Below are positions 46,246 to 58,717 of a DNA stretch of 64,000 bases, one piece after another; within the stretch, counting starts at the first letter, position 1; each line of letters opens with the position of its first letter. A program made the translations under genes and the position numbers. The stretch comes from Gymnothorax reevesii. Taxonomy: Eukaryota > Chordata > Actinopteri > Anguilliformes > Muraenidae. The notes beneath the pieces were generated by a model, which did not search any database, was not told the DNA's origin, and saw nothing but the letters and a program-made list of their open reading frames with translations. The stretch covers positions 121,793,447 through 121,857,446 of the forward strand of contig CM056573.1 of NCBI GenBank assembly GCA_029721435.1, read 5' to 3'.

Positions 46246-47960
46246 ATAATAATATAAGTTCCATACTATGCAGTTTTGTATTACAATATTCACGCATGTC
46301 CAAAAGTGAGGTTAACAAACTTTTAAGCAAAAAAAAAAAAAAAATCAGTGAATGTCAATAATTTTTTGCTGCCCGTCAATATCCCCTCTCTGAAGAACAA
46401 GCGGTTCTAAATGGTCCTCCCCTCTATGATAATGAGCTCATATCTGACTGGCTGGCAAAGAGAACTGAATATGGAAAAAGTGACATTAGTGCTATGAGGG
46501 AGTGAGAGGTGCAGAGGTCAAGCAAGGCAGTGGGCGGGAGTAGGGCTCATACAACATGCTGGCAGGTGCAAACTGTGCAGAGTAGATCTGTTTGTGATTC
46601 AGGAAACGGCAGGAATTTCAAACCACCTGCTTAAGAGGGGTCACACAGTTAAATTGAGGGGTCTTTTTTTTTTTTTTTTTTTACTGAGTCATGAATTGCA
46701 TTTTGCGGATTATTAGACACATGAGTATCATTGTTTCAGCTTATATACATCAATTGATTTGTTAATACCGTTTTGTGCCCCCACCTTGAGCAACTCTCAT
46801 TATGCTCAGGGCCCTGGCTTTCTGTACACAAGACACATTTTCAAACGCTTCCTCGAATTAGTTTCTGGTTTCTGGGCTTTATCGCTTAATAGGTTAGCTC
46901 TGACCATAACTCAAACTGTCTTCCTCTAAATGGCTTAATGACGAACTGATTGACAACGCATGACAGTCAAAATACTGTAGTGGAATTGACTGATGTGCCA
47001 ATAAACTGAGTACTTTTTGCAATATCATCCAATGACATATCTTCCTTGAGGTAAATTAGAAATCTGAAATGGCCTGATTTTGTTGACATTTAGTGGGCTA
47101 GAGATCAAACAGCACTGGTAATCATTTTCACAACAGCACAGTTCCAACATTCTTGGTGATTTTTATGTCAACATACCTTCTTTTAAAATGTCATTGAGAT
47201 TGAAAAACAATATTCTAATTGTGCTGAACCTTTAAAAGTCATTTATTGCATCTGATCCTATCAATGTGTCTCGAACATTGCTTCTGAATGAACTAGCAAT
47301 GGGTTTTTTTTTTTTAAGCTACAGACAATTTAACATTAGTAGCGATCTAGGTCTGTAGCTAGCGAATAAACCACAAAACAATTATAGAAAGGTAATGAGT
47401 GGATGCTAGCCTAGTAACTTAGTCCTGAGAGTAACACTTCGCTAGCTAGCTAGTCCCATGAACAACAAAGCCATACACATTTAACTACGCTTAAAAATAG
47501 AATTCAGCTTGGATATGGACAGAATTTGGAAACACGAAACCCTTACCTCCCTAGCGAGATACAGATTCTCCTTGAAAATAAATCAAAACCGCCACTTCTT
47601 TGTATCTTCTAGAAGGCAGAATAAGTCCCTTTTTAATATCAATTTCTTTGCCTGTCCTGTGTTGTACTGATCCAGGTTAATAAGGCAGTCAGATAAAATG
47701 TATTAGCACAAGAACTGAAAAGTCAAGTTTTTTTTAATAATATGTCCTCTTTAAACCTCTTAGCCTTCACACAAACCTTTACTGAGAACAAGGTTAACAA
47801 CCAAGCCAACATATAAACCTTCGTTGCGACCTGTCATTCACTGAAAATATTTGCCGCATTCTGAAATGAAAAATATTGACAAAGGATGTCGAAATGGACT
47901 GGAAAACATTCTCCTTTCAGAACTACAGCAGTTGGTCTCCTTGTTCCCAAAAGTTTTTTT
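46246..47960. other. Non-coding intronic stretch
   Basis: Contains A-run 46327-46343, T-run 46663-46682 and CTAGCTAGCTAG near 47447. No coding or terminal-repeat signal. Confidence 0.4.
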
Positions 47961-47962
47961 TA

Positions 47963-48563
47963 TATAGGGGGCCGCCAAGCCAATGTTGACATGGAGATTT
48001 AAAAAAAAATTGAAGTATGCATTATGATTGGTCATTATAAGTGGAAAACTCATTGTAATATATTGCTTAACTGTAAAAATGTAAATAATTATGTATATTT
48101 GTATAATATATTGAAATAAATACATTGAAACTAATTAATACTATTGCTGTCATTCCGTGACAATATGCCTCTTGTAATTCCGTGACATTGACTTTTTGAA
48201 ATTTCTTGCCCATAAAACAGGGTTAAAGTCAATATTTGTTTCTATAACTTACAGTATCAACAAAAAACACCTTAAATATGAACATATTGAAGTTTCATAA
48301 CTTAACTATGACTGGAACATCACTTTCTGGATAGTTAAACACAACATTAAAAAACCACGTCAATTTTGTGTAATTCCGTGACGGAGTAGTTTTTGCTTGT
48401 TTCTTCTATGAAACTTTCTCAAAATATTTATTTTCACTTAATAATATTAAAGGACAAGTTAATACCTTCAATATGACATATCATACTTGATATTTAGTTG
48501 TAGAGTTACAACCCAAAATGTAGTGGGACTGTAATTCTGTGACAGCTTGGCAGCCCCCTATAT
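47963..48563. mobile_element. MITE-like element with repeated TTCCGTGAC motif
   Basis: The ends are inverted: ATAGGGGGCCGCCAAGC at 47964-47980, and at the right (48544-48563) the inverse of ATATAGGGGGCTGCCAAGC. The 600-bp interior holds four copies of an ATTCCGTGAC motif (about 48152, 48177, 48373 and 48534, the last ATTCTGTGAC). A minus-strand ORF at 47838-48125 straddles the left end and is not a gene. Confidence 0.65.
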
Positions 48564-50943
48564 GGGGTGATGCAGCATCAGGGTAAAGCATGTCCCTGAT
48601 CCAACTTTTTTGAACCATGCTGCCTGCATTAAATTCTGAGCAGGTATTTTCCATAAGACAAAATTTCTCAATTTTAAAGTCTGATATTATTTGTTGTCTT
48701 TGAACCATTTAGAATTAATTATTGAGTTTAAACAATCTACAAATTACTGCTTCGTCTTCATTTACATTTTATACAACATCACATCTTTTTTTGGAAACAG
48801 GGCTGCAAAGATAAGTGCATTTAACAGCCAACTGAAAACCTCAGGGTATAAATGAACAGGCAATGAAAACACCTCTCAGACTCTCACAGACAAAGGATCG
48901 CCATTCCCCTGAGAAAATGGTTCAGCCAGAGAAAACTGTTCCAGACAATATGCAGCTGTAGCAGGGTTATAGAACTGTGCTGGCAGCGACTGCAGCAAGG
49001 AGTTAAGTGCTCGCAATGCAAAATAAACACAGCGTGCTGAAATTAGTCTTTCTAGCTAGCAAGCCGACATGGCACTGAAGCCCAATTCTTTCAATGCCAC
49101 ACTTCAGGGATTATATAGAACATGACCCATCCCACTCCACACCTGAGGGTCATTAATATGGCATACTTAATTCACTGCTCTCTCTCTGTTCATTGCCTAT
49201 GGGTACGTAATGAGGCACAACTCATCTTGTTAATTCAGCAGCCCATCCTTGTATTCAGGGTTGTCCAAAGCCTTTAAGACCACAGCCACCTGTTGCATGT
49301 AGTTAACGGCTCCGGCGAATGACAGTTGCATTTATTAGTGGAAAACTGCTGACGGAACATAGCAGGCAGTGGTTGCTAGTGCCTGCCATTTTCATAATTT
49401 ATTGAACTTTCTAGGCTTCTAATCTTTCTAGGCTGTATCGAGAATGACACAACCGTGTGGTAAGGGAGTACGATAAATTGATTGTCCAATCAGAGGTTAG
49501 AGAGAAATTACACCAATTATCTTTAAGGAATAATTACACCTAATACTGTTGTATAATACTTTAATCTTGTTAATGACATTATATGTGGCACGCTGCCATA
49601 CTTATTCTGTACATTCTGCAATCATAACATGTGTCTCAGATTATAATTCAATGATCAGTACAATATATGCAATTGGTGCCTCTAATTGCCTGCAAAAAGC
49701 CTGCTTCAGGGATTGCTGTCACCCTGTTGGAAGTGATGTCGTAAAATTCTATTCTTTCACATTTTCAAGTCAATATTCCAGAACTCCAATAAGAGTAAGT
49801 ATTGTTACATCAACATTGGAACATGCATTTCAGTTATGAACATTCTCCTCAAGTAAATCGTGAACTAATTGACTCATAAATAACTCATGATTGATGCCTA
49901 TATTTGTATTTACCTCGGATGTGCATTACATTGAGTTCAATTATGGTACATCATTAAAAAAGAAAAAGAAAACATTTGTCACTGCAAACCATCCATTTTT
50001 AATACATCAACTGCAGGGCAAATGGAAAATGCTGCAAAATGAAGAATCCAACTCATATCTTTAAGAGTTTGGCTTGTGAGCTGTGGTGTTGAAGACACAG
50101 CAGGCACCCTTACATCCTTTTGAGGAAGAGTGCACGTCTGCTTACACTGCAGAGACTGGCGGTAGAGACTGCAGCATGAGCACTTAGACAACTGTATACA
50201 ACTGGGCACCAGTACCTCTGTCTTTAAGTGCATTTTGATTGGAACTGAACTTTAAAGCAAAACATCATAAACAGACCCTGAAATGACTGCTGCCTTTTAC
50301 TGGCAACATGTTAGGATGGAAGTGTAACACAAGAGTGCAGGAATAGTGATCTTGCAATTCCAAAGATGGTTTGAAATGTATTCTTAGCCCACATTAGCCC
50401 AAATGTATTTTTAGCCCATGGACTATAGGCTACAAATAGTATGTTATGAAAATTGACTGACACGAAACGCAGATGTCAGCCCAAGTGGTGAAGAAACTTG
50501 AAATGTTGCATTCATCTGCAATGGCATACAAGCACATATTTCGCATAAGATAGTCAAAAATATAGCACTTTCCTGAAATGGTACTTACAGTAAGAAAGAT
50601 GCCTTCTGCAAGAAAAGGGTGCAGAAGTGATAAGATTGGTATCACTCAATGAATGCGAGTTGTGAACAACTGGTAATGATGTACTTTCTCTCTCACACAC
50701 ACACGCTCACACACAAACATACACACGCACACCCACACACACTGAATATTTAATCGTACGGAGTGCTCTTTTAATTATTTATCTAATCAGCACTATCTAG
50801 ACACGCTAAAAGAGTGAGAAAGTGCTTACTGAAGGTACGGGCGAGATCACATTTCATCAGAAGACCTTTGTAACTAGCAGATAAATTGAAACGATGCCTG
50901 TGATATTCGTCGCACTGGTGACCCTTCCCCTGTCATGAACCGT
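48564..50943. other. Non-coding intronic stretch
   Basis: No supported exon. A CA-rich microsatellite lies at 50692-50741. Short ORFs (48481-48708, 49549-49839, 49979-50233, 50430-50645) lack motifs. Confidence 0.4.
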
Positions 50944-51137
50944 ATTGTCCAAAAGTATTTGAACAGCACCACAGTATAAACATTGGATGCAGTTCTTTAC
51001 ACAGAATTGATGCCAATTCCCAAAAAAATTGAAGCTGACTCTCAGAATCAGTTGACTATTGGTTGTCTTAAAATCCCGTGGGCTGGCATAGAGCCCACGC
51101 CAAATGCTGGGTCTCTGTCCAAATATTTATGACTTGA
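50944..51137. mobile_element. Short Tc1/mariner-derived fragment
   Basis: GTCCAAAAGTATTTGAACAG near the left and CTGTCCAAATATTTATGACT at the right resemble the terminal repeat of a fish Tc1/mariner family (GTCCAAATATTTATGGAC type). Only about 190 bp lie between, with no coding sequence. Confidence 0.4.
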
Positions 51138-52047
51138 GTCAGACCGGCAGCTGCACCATACGCCAGATCACACTCCAGCTCCGCAGCAAATCCTGCCGAG
51201 CAATTTCACACAAACACAAATGCTGGGAATTCTGGGGCACCAACATCCATAACCACATCTGACAATACAATGATGCCACCAGCATACCACAAATGGAGAA
51301 TTGCAGTCAAACGTCGACACTCATGGAAAATGATTTCATAATTCCATACACAAATTTATAGCAAAAAAATTATTTGCATAACAAACTATCAACAAATTTT
51401 TATTTGCATAACCAAATACTGTATCCACAGATAAACTGCAGTGTGCTTCATCAGCAACTGTAGAGCACAAACACAGAGCTATTCTGAGGCTCTGTGTACT
51501 CGCTCTGCTTCAGACTGGCCAATGAAAATGATTCAATTTCCATGCAGTTGATGTTATCTCTGAGAAAACCGATGCAAAAAATATACTAAGGGCACTCCCA
51601 GGATAATGCAGCAAGCTTTATTCGGTGAAAAAAGGCAACGATAAAACGCCAAGCTTTCGGTCGAATGACCTTCGTGACCACTGAATGACCACTCTCTGAG
51701 AAAACAAGTCTCTACACTCTGGCACACGCCCCTTCCATAATCACATCAGCGAATCAGATCAGCTGTTATCTCAGCCTATCAGTTCATAGTGACAAGCTTG
51801 TTTTAAAGCTTTTTCCAGCTAATTTTACTGCGCATCTGTACTTTGTATTAATCTGAGTAGGGTACAATTGCAACATTATCTTTGAAGAGGCTCACGTGCA
51901 ACAAAGATGTGGCCCCGTACTTTTCTTTCCACTGAGCACACATCATTTTTTTGGGGGGGGGGTGGAGTACTTCTTAATTAACCTGACTGAGAATCTCTAT
52001 TGAGAATCCTTCTGTTTCTCTTGAAATCACACAAAATGTCTCAGAAT
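51138..52047. other. Non-coding stretch with a small dispersed-repeat fragment
   Basis: At 51590-51690 the text GGCACTCCCAGGATAATGCA and CAAGCTTTCGGTCGAATGAC with GAATGACCTTCGTGACCACT looks like a fragment of a retroposed repeat. A G-run lies at 51953-51962. Otherwise nothing recognised. Confidence 0.4.
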
Positions 52048-54125
52048 TACAGTGCTGTGGAAAAGTGTTTCCTCTATTTTTGCACACTTGTCACACTTAA
52101 ATGTTTCAGATCATCAGACTCATTTTAACACTTGACAAAGATAACGAGTGAACACAAAATACAGTTTTAAATGATGATTTCATAACTGCAAAAAAAAAAA
52201 AGCTACCCATCCCATTCTGGTTCTATGTGGAGAAAGTATTTGTGCCCATTGTTATTAAATCAACCAATTAAACATTTTTTTGATAATTGGGTTCAACTTT
52301 ACTAGCATTAGCGTTGGTTAGTTTATTCAGCCATTTTTGCCACATAAGTGCCTCCTGCGCCTCCACTTGTCTTTGTTTACCCTGCTGTCACGTTGCTCTC
52401 GCCCTCCCCACTCCATTCTCTGATTGGCTCTCATTTCCGTTATTGAACAGCCCCTCTCTTTTCTATCCTGCTTGTATTTTCACCAGTCTTGTGTTCTCTT
52501 GATTAGCTCCCTTGTCTTTACGCTCTGTTTGCATTAGTCCGCTGCCAGTTTGTTTCAGTTCTACCTGCTACTTAAGAACCTTCCGAGTTTTGATTCCAGT
52601 GCTTCGACTTGACCGTTAATGAGCGTGGACTGCCCTTGTGTCGGGTCCCTTTTGGCTACTTTGGATTTTTCTCTGTTGCTGTACTGGATTCTGCCCGGCT
52701 GGTTACAGATCCTCAACCTGTTATACAACATTTTTCTTCCCTGTCATACTGTTCTGCAATCCCACTTCTGGTTATCTACCCGGCCTCTACCCGACTATCT
52801 CTTTAATAAAAGCGCCAAACTTCACTCCAGTCTGTGTTTTGGTCCTGAGCCCAAGACGTTACAACTGGACACCCAGGCATGATTTCTGTCAGCCCTGTTG
52901 AATCGAAACATCACATTGCCAGAAAGGTGAAGTAGGCAAAAAGCGGCAAATGATGCTGAGATTAAAAGAAATTCAAGGGCAGATGAGAAGCTAAATAAGT
53001 CTGTAAACAATTAAAAAGCCATTTCCAAGGAGAGCCAATGATTACAAATGGAAAAAACTTGATGCAGCGGTGAACCCGCCCAAGAGCGGCCTGCTAACCC
53101 AAAATTCCTCCAAGAGCGCATCGACAGCTCATCCAGGATATGACAAAAGATCTCAGACTAACGCCTCAAGCACTGCAGGCCTCACTAGCCTCGGTTGATG
53201 CATAAGAAGTGGCCTTCTTGGATGACATGGGTCCCATAATATCTTGTGTTAAGCTAGTACAGCATCCCGTAATAAGAATATCATATCAACAGTCAAACAC
53301 AGTGGTGGTACAGTGATGGTCTGGGGCTGTTTGGCTGCTTCAGGACCTGGGCGACTGGCGAAAATTGATGGAATCATGAATTCTGCTCTAAACCACAAAA
53401 TCTTGAAGGAGAATGCCGGACCATCAGTTCAAGACCTAAAGCTTGAGTGCAGTAGGGCTTTGCAGAAGGACAAAGATCTGAAGAATACAAGCCAGTACAC
53501 CTTTGAATGGCTCAAATTAAACAAAATGAAGGTTTTGGAGTGGCTAGTCAAGTCCTGACTTGAGTTAGATTCATGGCATGACCTTAAACCGGCCTTTCAT
53601 ACTGGAAACCCCTCAAATACGGCTGAATTAAAACAATTCTACAAAGAACAGTGGGCCCAAATTTCTCAACAGCACTGTAAGACTCATTGCCAGCTATCAC
53701 AAACATCTGATTGCAGTTGTTGCTGCTAAAGGTGGCGCTACCAGTTGTTAGGTTTACGAAGGCAAATTTTTTTTCACATGGGTGATACAGGCCTCAAATA
53801 ACCATCTTCAATAAATGAAATAATTGTTCAAAAGCTGCATTTTGTACTTACTTTGGGCCTCATTTATGAACAGTGTGTCCAAAAAAAAAGATGTTTACAC
53901 CACTTTCTACTATCTACTATCTACTACTTTATAAATTACTACTTTTTATATTATTATGAACCTCTTTCCTTTTTTGAGCAGATGCAGTGAAATCCACACA
54001 TTAAAAAAAAGACCCATTGTCATGATCTTGCATTAAAATTAGTTCAGTGATCAGACATCTAAATTAGAAAAATTAGCAAAAACATTAGAAATCAGGAAGG
54101 GGGCAAACACTTTTACACAGCCTTG
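52048..54125 (+). mobile_element. Tc1-like transposon remnant, family C, with nested insert
   Basis: The left end is TA then CAGTGCTGTGGAAAAGTGTT. The right end (about 54094-54125) in inverse reads GTGTAAAAGTGTTTGCCCCC, the same terminus. After it come the CACACTTAAATGTTTCAGAT and GACAAAGATAACGAGTGAAC blocks typical of this family. The transposase region at 53040-53560 is heavily degraded: only GTVMVWGCLAASGPGRLAKI (53300-53360) is clearly readable. The left third is interrupted by an LTR-like insert at about 52304-52863. Confidence 0.8.
52304..52863 (+). mobile_element. LTR-like insert (possible solo LTR) within the Tc1 remnant
   Basis: Tc1-type sequence stops at CTTTACTAGC (52304) and resumes at ACTGGACACCCAGGCATGAT (52864). 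The insert contains TGTCACGTTGCTCTCGCC (52386), an AATAAA-type poly(A) signal (TTTAATAAAAGCGCC at 52803-52817) and ends CCCAAGACGTTACA, resembling the 3' part of a fish LTR (TGTCACG...CGTTACA). ACTAG on the left and ACTGG on the right could be a worn 5-bp target duplication. The ORFs inside (52287-52901) are in all three frames and are not genes. Confidence 0.45.
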
Positions 54126-55999
54126 GACATCCTTCGACTTGTGTCGAAGTGTGACCACAGGAGACATTTAACTGAAGGCGATTTATTTACTTAGTTTTCA
54201 TTGTTTATATTCTGTCACTCAAACTCATCTGAAAACCAGTCAGAATTGAATCACTAACCATTTGCTCATATACTGTGTGCTATCTAGCGTCTCCAGCCTG
54301 ATATACATCTCTTTGGACTGTGGGAGGAAACTCAATTATCCAGAGTAAATCCGCAGTAACAAAGGCTGGGTACATTTGATGGAGGAGATGTATCAAACTT
54401 CTGCATATTTCACATAATGAAGAGGATCCATTCATTCAAGACCCACAGACAGTGTTCACATTCATTCTGCTGTTTCTGTCCTTCTGTTTCATTGGTAATC
54501 ATTTCCAAGCCCTTTCTCAACTGTACAGTTTACCCCTATGGGATTTAATGCACCAGTCAGCTCTATTTAACCTTTTCCACTCCGGCGTTAGCAGCGGAGG
54601 GATATTGGCACTGCTCTCACCACAACTTAAAGCGCATTATATCTCCAAACTCCATCCCATTTAGGTTTTTTAGTTACCAAAGTAAGTGTTAATTTGTTTT
54701 GTAGCAAGGCTCAGTCCATATACATTTCCCCTCAGCTTGCTTTGTATTTCATTGGTATAATTATCCAGAATTTTCCCATCCACATTTATGGTGACATAAA
54801 ACGTCAATGGCTTATGAAGCTTCTGAATTCCTGCAAACAGAATATATTTATTTCTGCATGTCCGATTGGCTTGATACATCTAAAAAAACCTACTAATCAA
54901 AGTAACACCTGGATAAGCTGTTTGTGAATCGTACCGCCCATGGTCGTGCTAACGGCAAATTGATTGATTGGCTGACTGTTTAGTGAATAGCTGCGTTTAC
55001 ATGGATTGTTTTCCTCAATCTGATTGAAATCAAATGGATTAAATGAATCTGAACAGTATACATGAACGCTAAGTAAAGCGATCCCCGTTCAATCCGCGTA
55101 TGCTACTTATTCTTTTGAACACTGAAAACATTATTATTAGGAGCAATCTTAAAATAAATTGGATTGCACAGTAAAAAAAAGAGAACAGAAAATGGAATGC
55201 ACTGGGTTAATTAATTATTTTTGATTATTTATTTCATTTTTTTTCATCCATACAATATCACTATTAAGTCTGCTGTCAGTATTACTCTACAGTGATGTGT
55301 CATTTCATAATAATCACAGGTTTATATATTGGTCTTGATTATTCAGTTAGTAAATTGTGTGATTATTGATCAAGCGATCTTAAACCGAGTCAGCTTGAAA
55401 GTAATTATGTGTTTAGGGGTCAGAGACTCACAGCACATCATTTGAAAATCCCCTAACACCGGCATTACCGCCAGGGGGACTAGGGTGCCACTGACTGTAG
55501 TGGGCAAAAATTTTTTTCAATGTTTTCCAGGCCCCACCCCCTCTTTTTGCTCCTTTTATGAAGCATAATAACTACACCAAGTTTCATACAAATATATGCA
55601 TATTTTCTGGTAACTCAATGGGCTGGATTGTTTTCGTAGAGTAGTTGTTCAGTGCGTGTATGAACAGTTTAACACCGTGTTATCAATTGAAATAAAACCT
55701 TATGTAATTCAACTGTTTCATCATCAGGGTTTCCGCTACCTGTAATTGATCGTGGCGCACCACCATGGCTAAATAAAAGCCGCCTCGCCAATGTAAAATG
55801 ACTTTGCATAAACTCCAAAAATCCTTAGGACAATCAGTTCTCCTTGTTAAGTCAAAATGAGCGCTAATAATTCTTGACCTGTTGTCAATCATTTTGCTTG
55901 ATGAATATGTTTTCCAATGAATATCAAGAGCAACGCCAGGCGTGGCATATGCCCCCGACTGAAACAGTTGAAGAACACGTCCAGAAAGCGAGTGTTAGG
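54126..55999. other. AT-rich non-coding intronic stretch
   Basis: No supported exon. At 55440-55490 CCCCTAACACCGGCATTACC with GCCAGGGGGAC is a possible repeat end. It may pair with CTAGGGGGTTAA at 56590-56601, which would make the following tandem units the core of a TTAA element, but the match is weak. Confidence 0.35.
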
Positions 56000-56404
56000 C
56001 ATCATCTGCTATATACGACCATTCACCCCACCAAAAATCATAAAGTGGTATTCACATTAGAGTGTGACAAAGGATTTCAAGATGCCTGTCGTGGCAGCCA
56101 TATTGGTTGGCGGAGCGAGCTGAAAATCGATAGGCATCATCCTCTATGTATGACTTTTCACCTTACCAAACATCATAAACCTCCATCGAGCTGTGTTCAC
56201 ATTAGAGCGCGACAATCGATTTCAAGATGGCTGCTGTGGTGGCCATATCGGTTGGCAGTACAAGCTCAAAATTGATAGGCATGGTCCCCTATGTATGACC
56301 ATTCACCCCAACAAAAATCATAAACCTCCGTCGAGCTGTGTTCACATTAGAGCGCGACAAATGATTTCAAGATGGCTGCTGTGACGGCCATATTGGTTGG
56401 TGGA
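56000..56404 (+). repeat. Three tandem units of about 140 bp
   Basis: Units start at 56000, 56135 and 56280 with a CATCATC(C/T)nCTATnTAnGAC motif. Each contains CCAAAAATCATAAA, GTTCACATTAGAGCGCGACA and TTTCAAGATGGCTGCTGTG followed by GGCCATATTGGTTGG. The second and third units are more alike than the first. The open frames across them are by-products of the repeat. Confidence 0.85.
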
Positions 56405-58283
56405 GTTAAATTTAACATTATATGATTATAATATTTTATGATAACATTATATGATTGAGCTACCAGTAAATATTATTAGGCTATAATACATCCAAACTTT
56501 GTCACGTTTTTTCTCTTCACATTATGAACACATTTAGGGGGTGGGACAATGAAAATTAGAAACGTCATTTTTAAGGGGGAAGTTAGGCTCTAGGGGGTTA
56601 AAAAGAATCACATTGGGACAAGCAAGATTGCTGCCCTGGGATCAGCTGATTTGTTTTGCAAGCGAGTAGTAAAGCAAGGGTCTAGCCCCGGGAAACCTGA
56701 TCTCAGATGAGCACTCCCATGCTGTGTGCTTGATTAAAACAGGCCTTGAACTCAGCTACTAGACATCTTACACCAGAGCAGGAGAAAAAAAAAGAATCAG
56801 ATAAAGGCCCAAATTCAAATAAACATGCACCATTGCACTGATAAATATAATTTCAAATGAAATGAATTTCCCTTCCTACCTCAACATTTAATATGAACAG
56901 GAGACCTCAGCTCAAATTTAATCACACAGGAAATGGCAAACAGATCCGACGTTTTCAGTAAAGTCATCATCTTGGAGTTAACATTCTGCCACAGATCTTA
57001 AAATGTACATACATTTGTTGATATTTTGATATTACTGATCACTGTCTTTAGGGTTCCCCCTCGGTTTTGAAAAAATATTCTTCACCTTCTCCCTCGAGAA
57101 ATAAAGTAAAAAAAACATTCTTCACTTTATCATAGTCGTCAATTTTTATTAGTCACTCATGGACTGAAAGGTCAAACCTCAAATATTTGTGTAAAAAAGG
57201 TCTCTCCATTATACTTTCAGTATAATTTTGGGTCCACTCAAGTCCAGTCTCTAATAACGGGGACCCTGTGCACCATAAAAGCAGAATTAAAACCGCTTGA
57301 CCAGTTAGTAAGGCATGGAATTTATTCAAAAGACAGGCAATAGAAATCTGTTGAACTCCTTATTTCTTTTTTTTTTTTTTAAACATTTTTATCAATACAG
57401 CTATTTTGGGCATCCAAAAATTAAAAAAGGACTCAACCTTTAAGGGCATTAGAGAGGCCTGAAAAAAAATGCGAAATTGAGCTTGAGATGAGCTAAAAAT
57501 TTTGTGACGTTGGAATCAGAATGAGTGGAATTGTCAAATGTTTATTTAAAATGTTCAACTTTTAAGACTACAATTCACCGATTCTAAATTGAACCTTGGG
57601 TGAGCTCAATCTTTTTGCACAATTTGTTGGAATCCTTAATTTAAATCTCAAATATTTGGGGTTTTAAATGTTAAACATTTCAGATTGCCACTAATTCTGA
57701 TGCCAATAACTAACAAGTCTCAGTACTAGCTCCCTCATTCACCTCTCTCTGGGGAGTGCTTTCTGGCTACTGTACGGTCGGAAACCACCATGTGGTTTCT
57801 TGCTCAGACTTGCTCAGCTGGTAAACCCAAACCCCCTTAGCGATAGCGACTGCCATGGGATTTACAAAAGTCAGTCAAACTAATAAAACACTAAACACTA
57901 ATATATTATTTGCAAAACATGAAAATTGTTTGGCTCAGGCATGGATAATTACACCACCACACCTAGCCGATTAGGACTTATTGTTATTGGTCAAATCTTG
58001 GCGTCCTTTTGGTCGTAAGGTGTAGTCGATTTTAACAAACACATTGCTACTTCTGGCATTGAGCTTTTAAAGATCATTGAATGCATAACCATTTCCGTCA
58101 TAATAGATTTTAAAAGAGTGAAACGTCCCTCTAACATTATAAGCCAATCGCACTGACAAAACTAGGGACTTGTATAGAAATTTACACGCCTTGTTTTCCT
58201 TGTTCATCATGAGGGGATGATTGTGCTTCAGCAGCCACCGTTTTACAAATAAAACAAAAATCTGCGCATATTCACTCCCTCAC
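56405..58283. other. AT-rich non-coding intronic stretch
   Basis: T-run at 57365-57380. No exon or element ends recognised apart from a possible CTAGGGGGTTAA end at 56590-56601. Confidence 0.4.
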
Positions 58284-58372
58284 ACAGTGTTGGATTTCAA
58301 GTTGCCTGTTTGAGTACACAAGACGAGCACACAAACTGTGTCGTCCATAAATATTTGGACAGTGGATACTCT
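58284..58372. repeat. 89-bp repeated segment, copy 1
   Basis: GTGTTGGATTTCAAGTTGCC through GTCCATAAATATTTGGACAG to GGATACTCTG is nearly identical to 63037-63125. The GTCCATAAATATTTGGAC part is a palindromic terminus of a Tc1/mariner kind. It precedes a family D Tc1 copy in both places. Confidence 0.85.
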
Positions 58373-58717
58373 GTATTGCTGCCTCACAGCAAGAAGGTCG
58401 TGGGTTCGAATCCCGCCTGGGGCCTTTCTGTGTGGAGTTTGCATGTTCTCCCCGTGTTGCGTGGGTTTTCGCCGGGTACTCCGGTTTCCTCCCACAGTCC
58501 AAAGACATGCATATCAGGCTAATTGGAGACACCAAATTGCCCATAGGTATGATTGTGACAGTGAATGGTGTGTGAATGGTGTGTGCGCCCTGCGATGGAT
58601 TGGCAAGCTGTTCAGGGTGGGTCCCTGCCTTTGCCCGTAGTCAGCTGGGATACGCTCCAGCTCACCCCGTGACCCTAGTGAGGAATAAGCGGGTATAGAA
58701 AATGGATGGATGGATAA
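58373..58717 (+). repeat. tRNA-derived SINE, 5'-truncated, with GGAT tail
   Basis: TGCTGCCTCACAGCAAGAAG then GTCGTGGGTTCGAATCCCGC gives the B-box of a polymerase III promoter (GGGTTCGAATCCC). It is followed by the well-known fish SINE body (GTGGAGTTTGCATGTTCTCC, CTCCCACAGTCCAAAGACAT, GTAGTCAGCTGGGATACGCT) and ends in GAAAATGGATGGATGGATAA, an RTE/Rex3-style tail. The A-box head is missing. Two small minus-strand ORFs and two plus-strand ORFs here are SINE shadows, not proteins. Confidence 0.85.

Noticed and set aside
58384..58425. tRNA gene-like B box
   Set aside because: Part of a SINE: no A-box or cloverleaf, and it is followed by the SINE body and GGAT tail.
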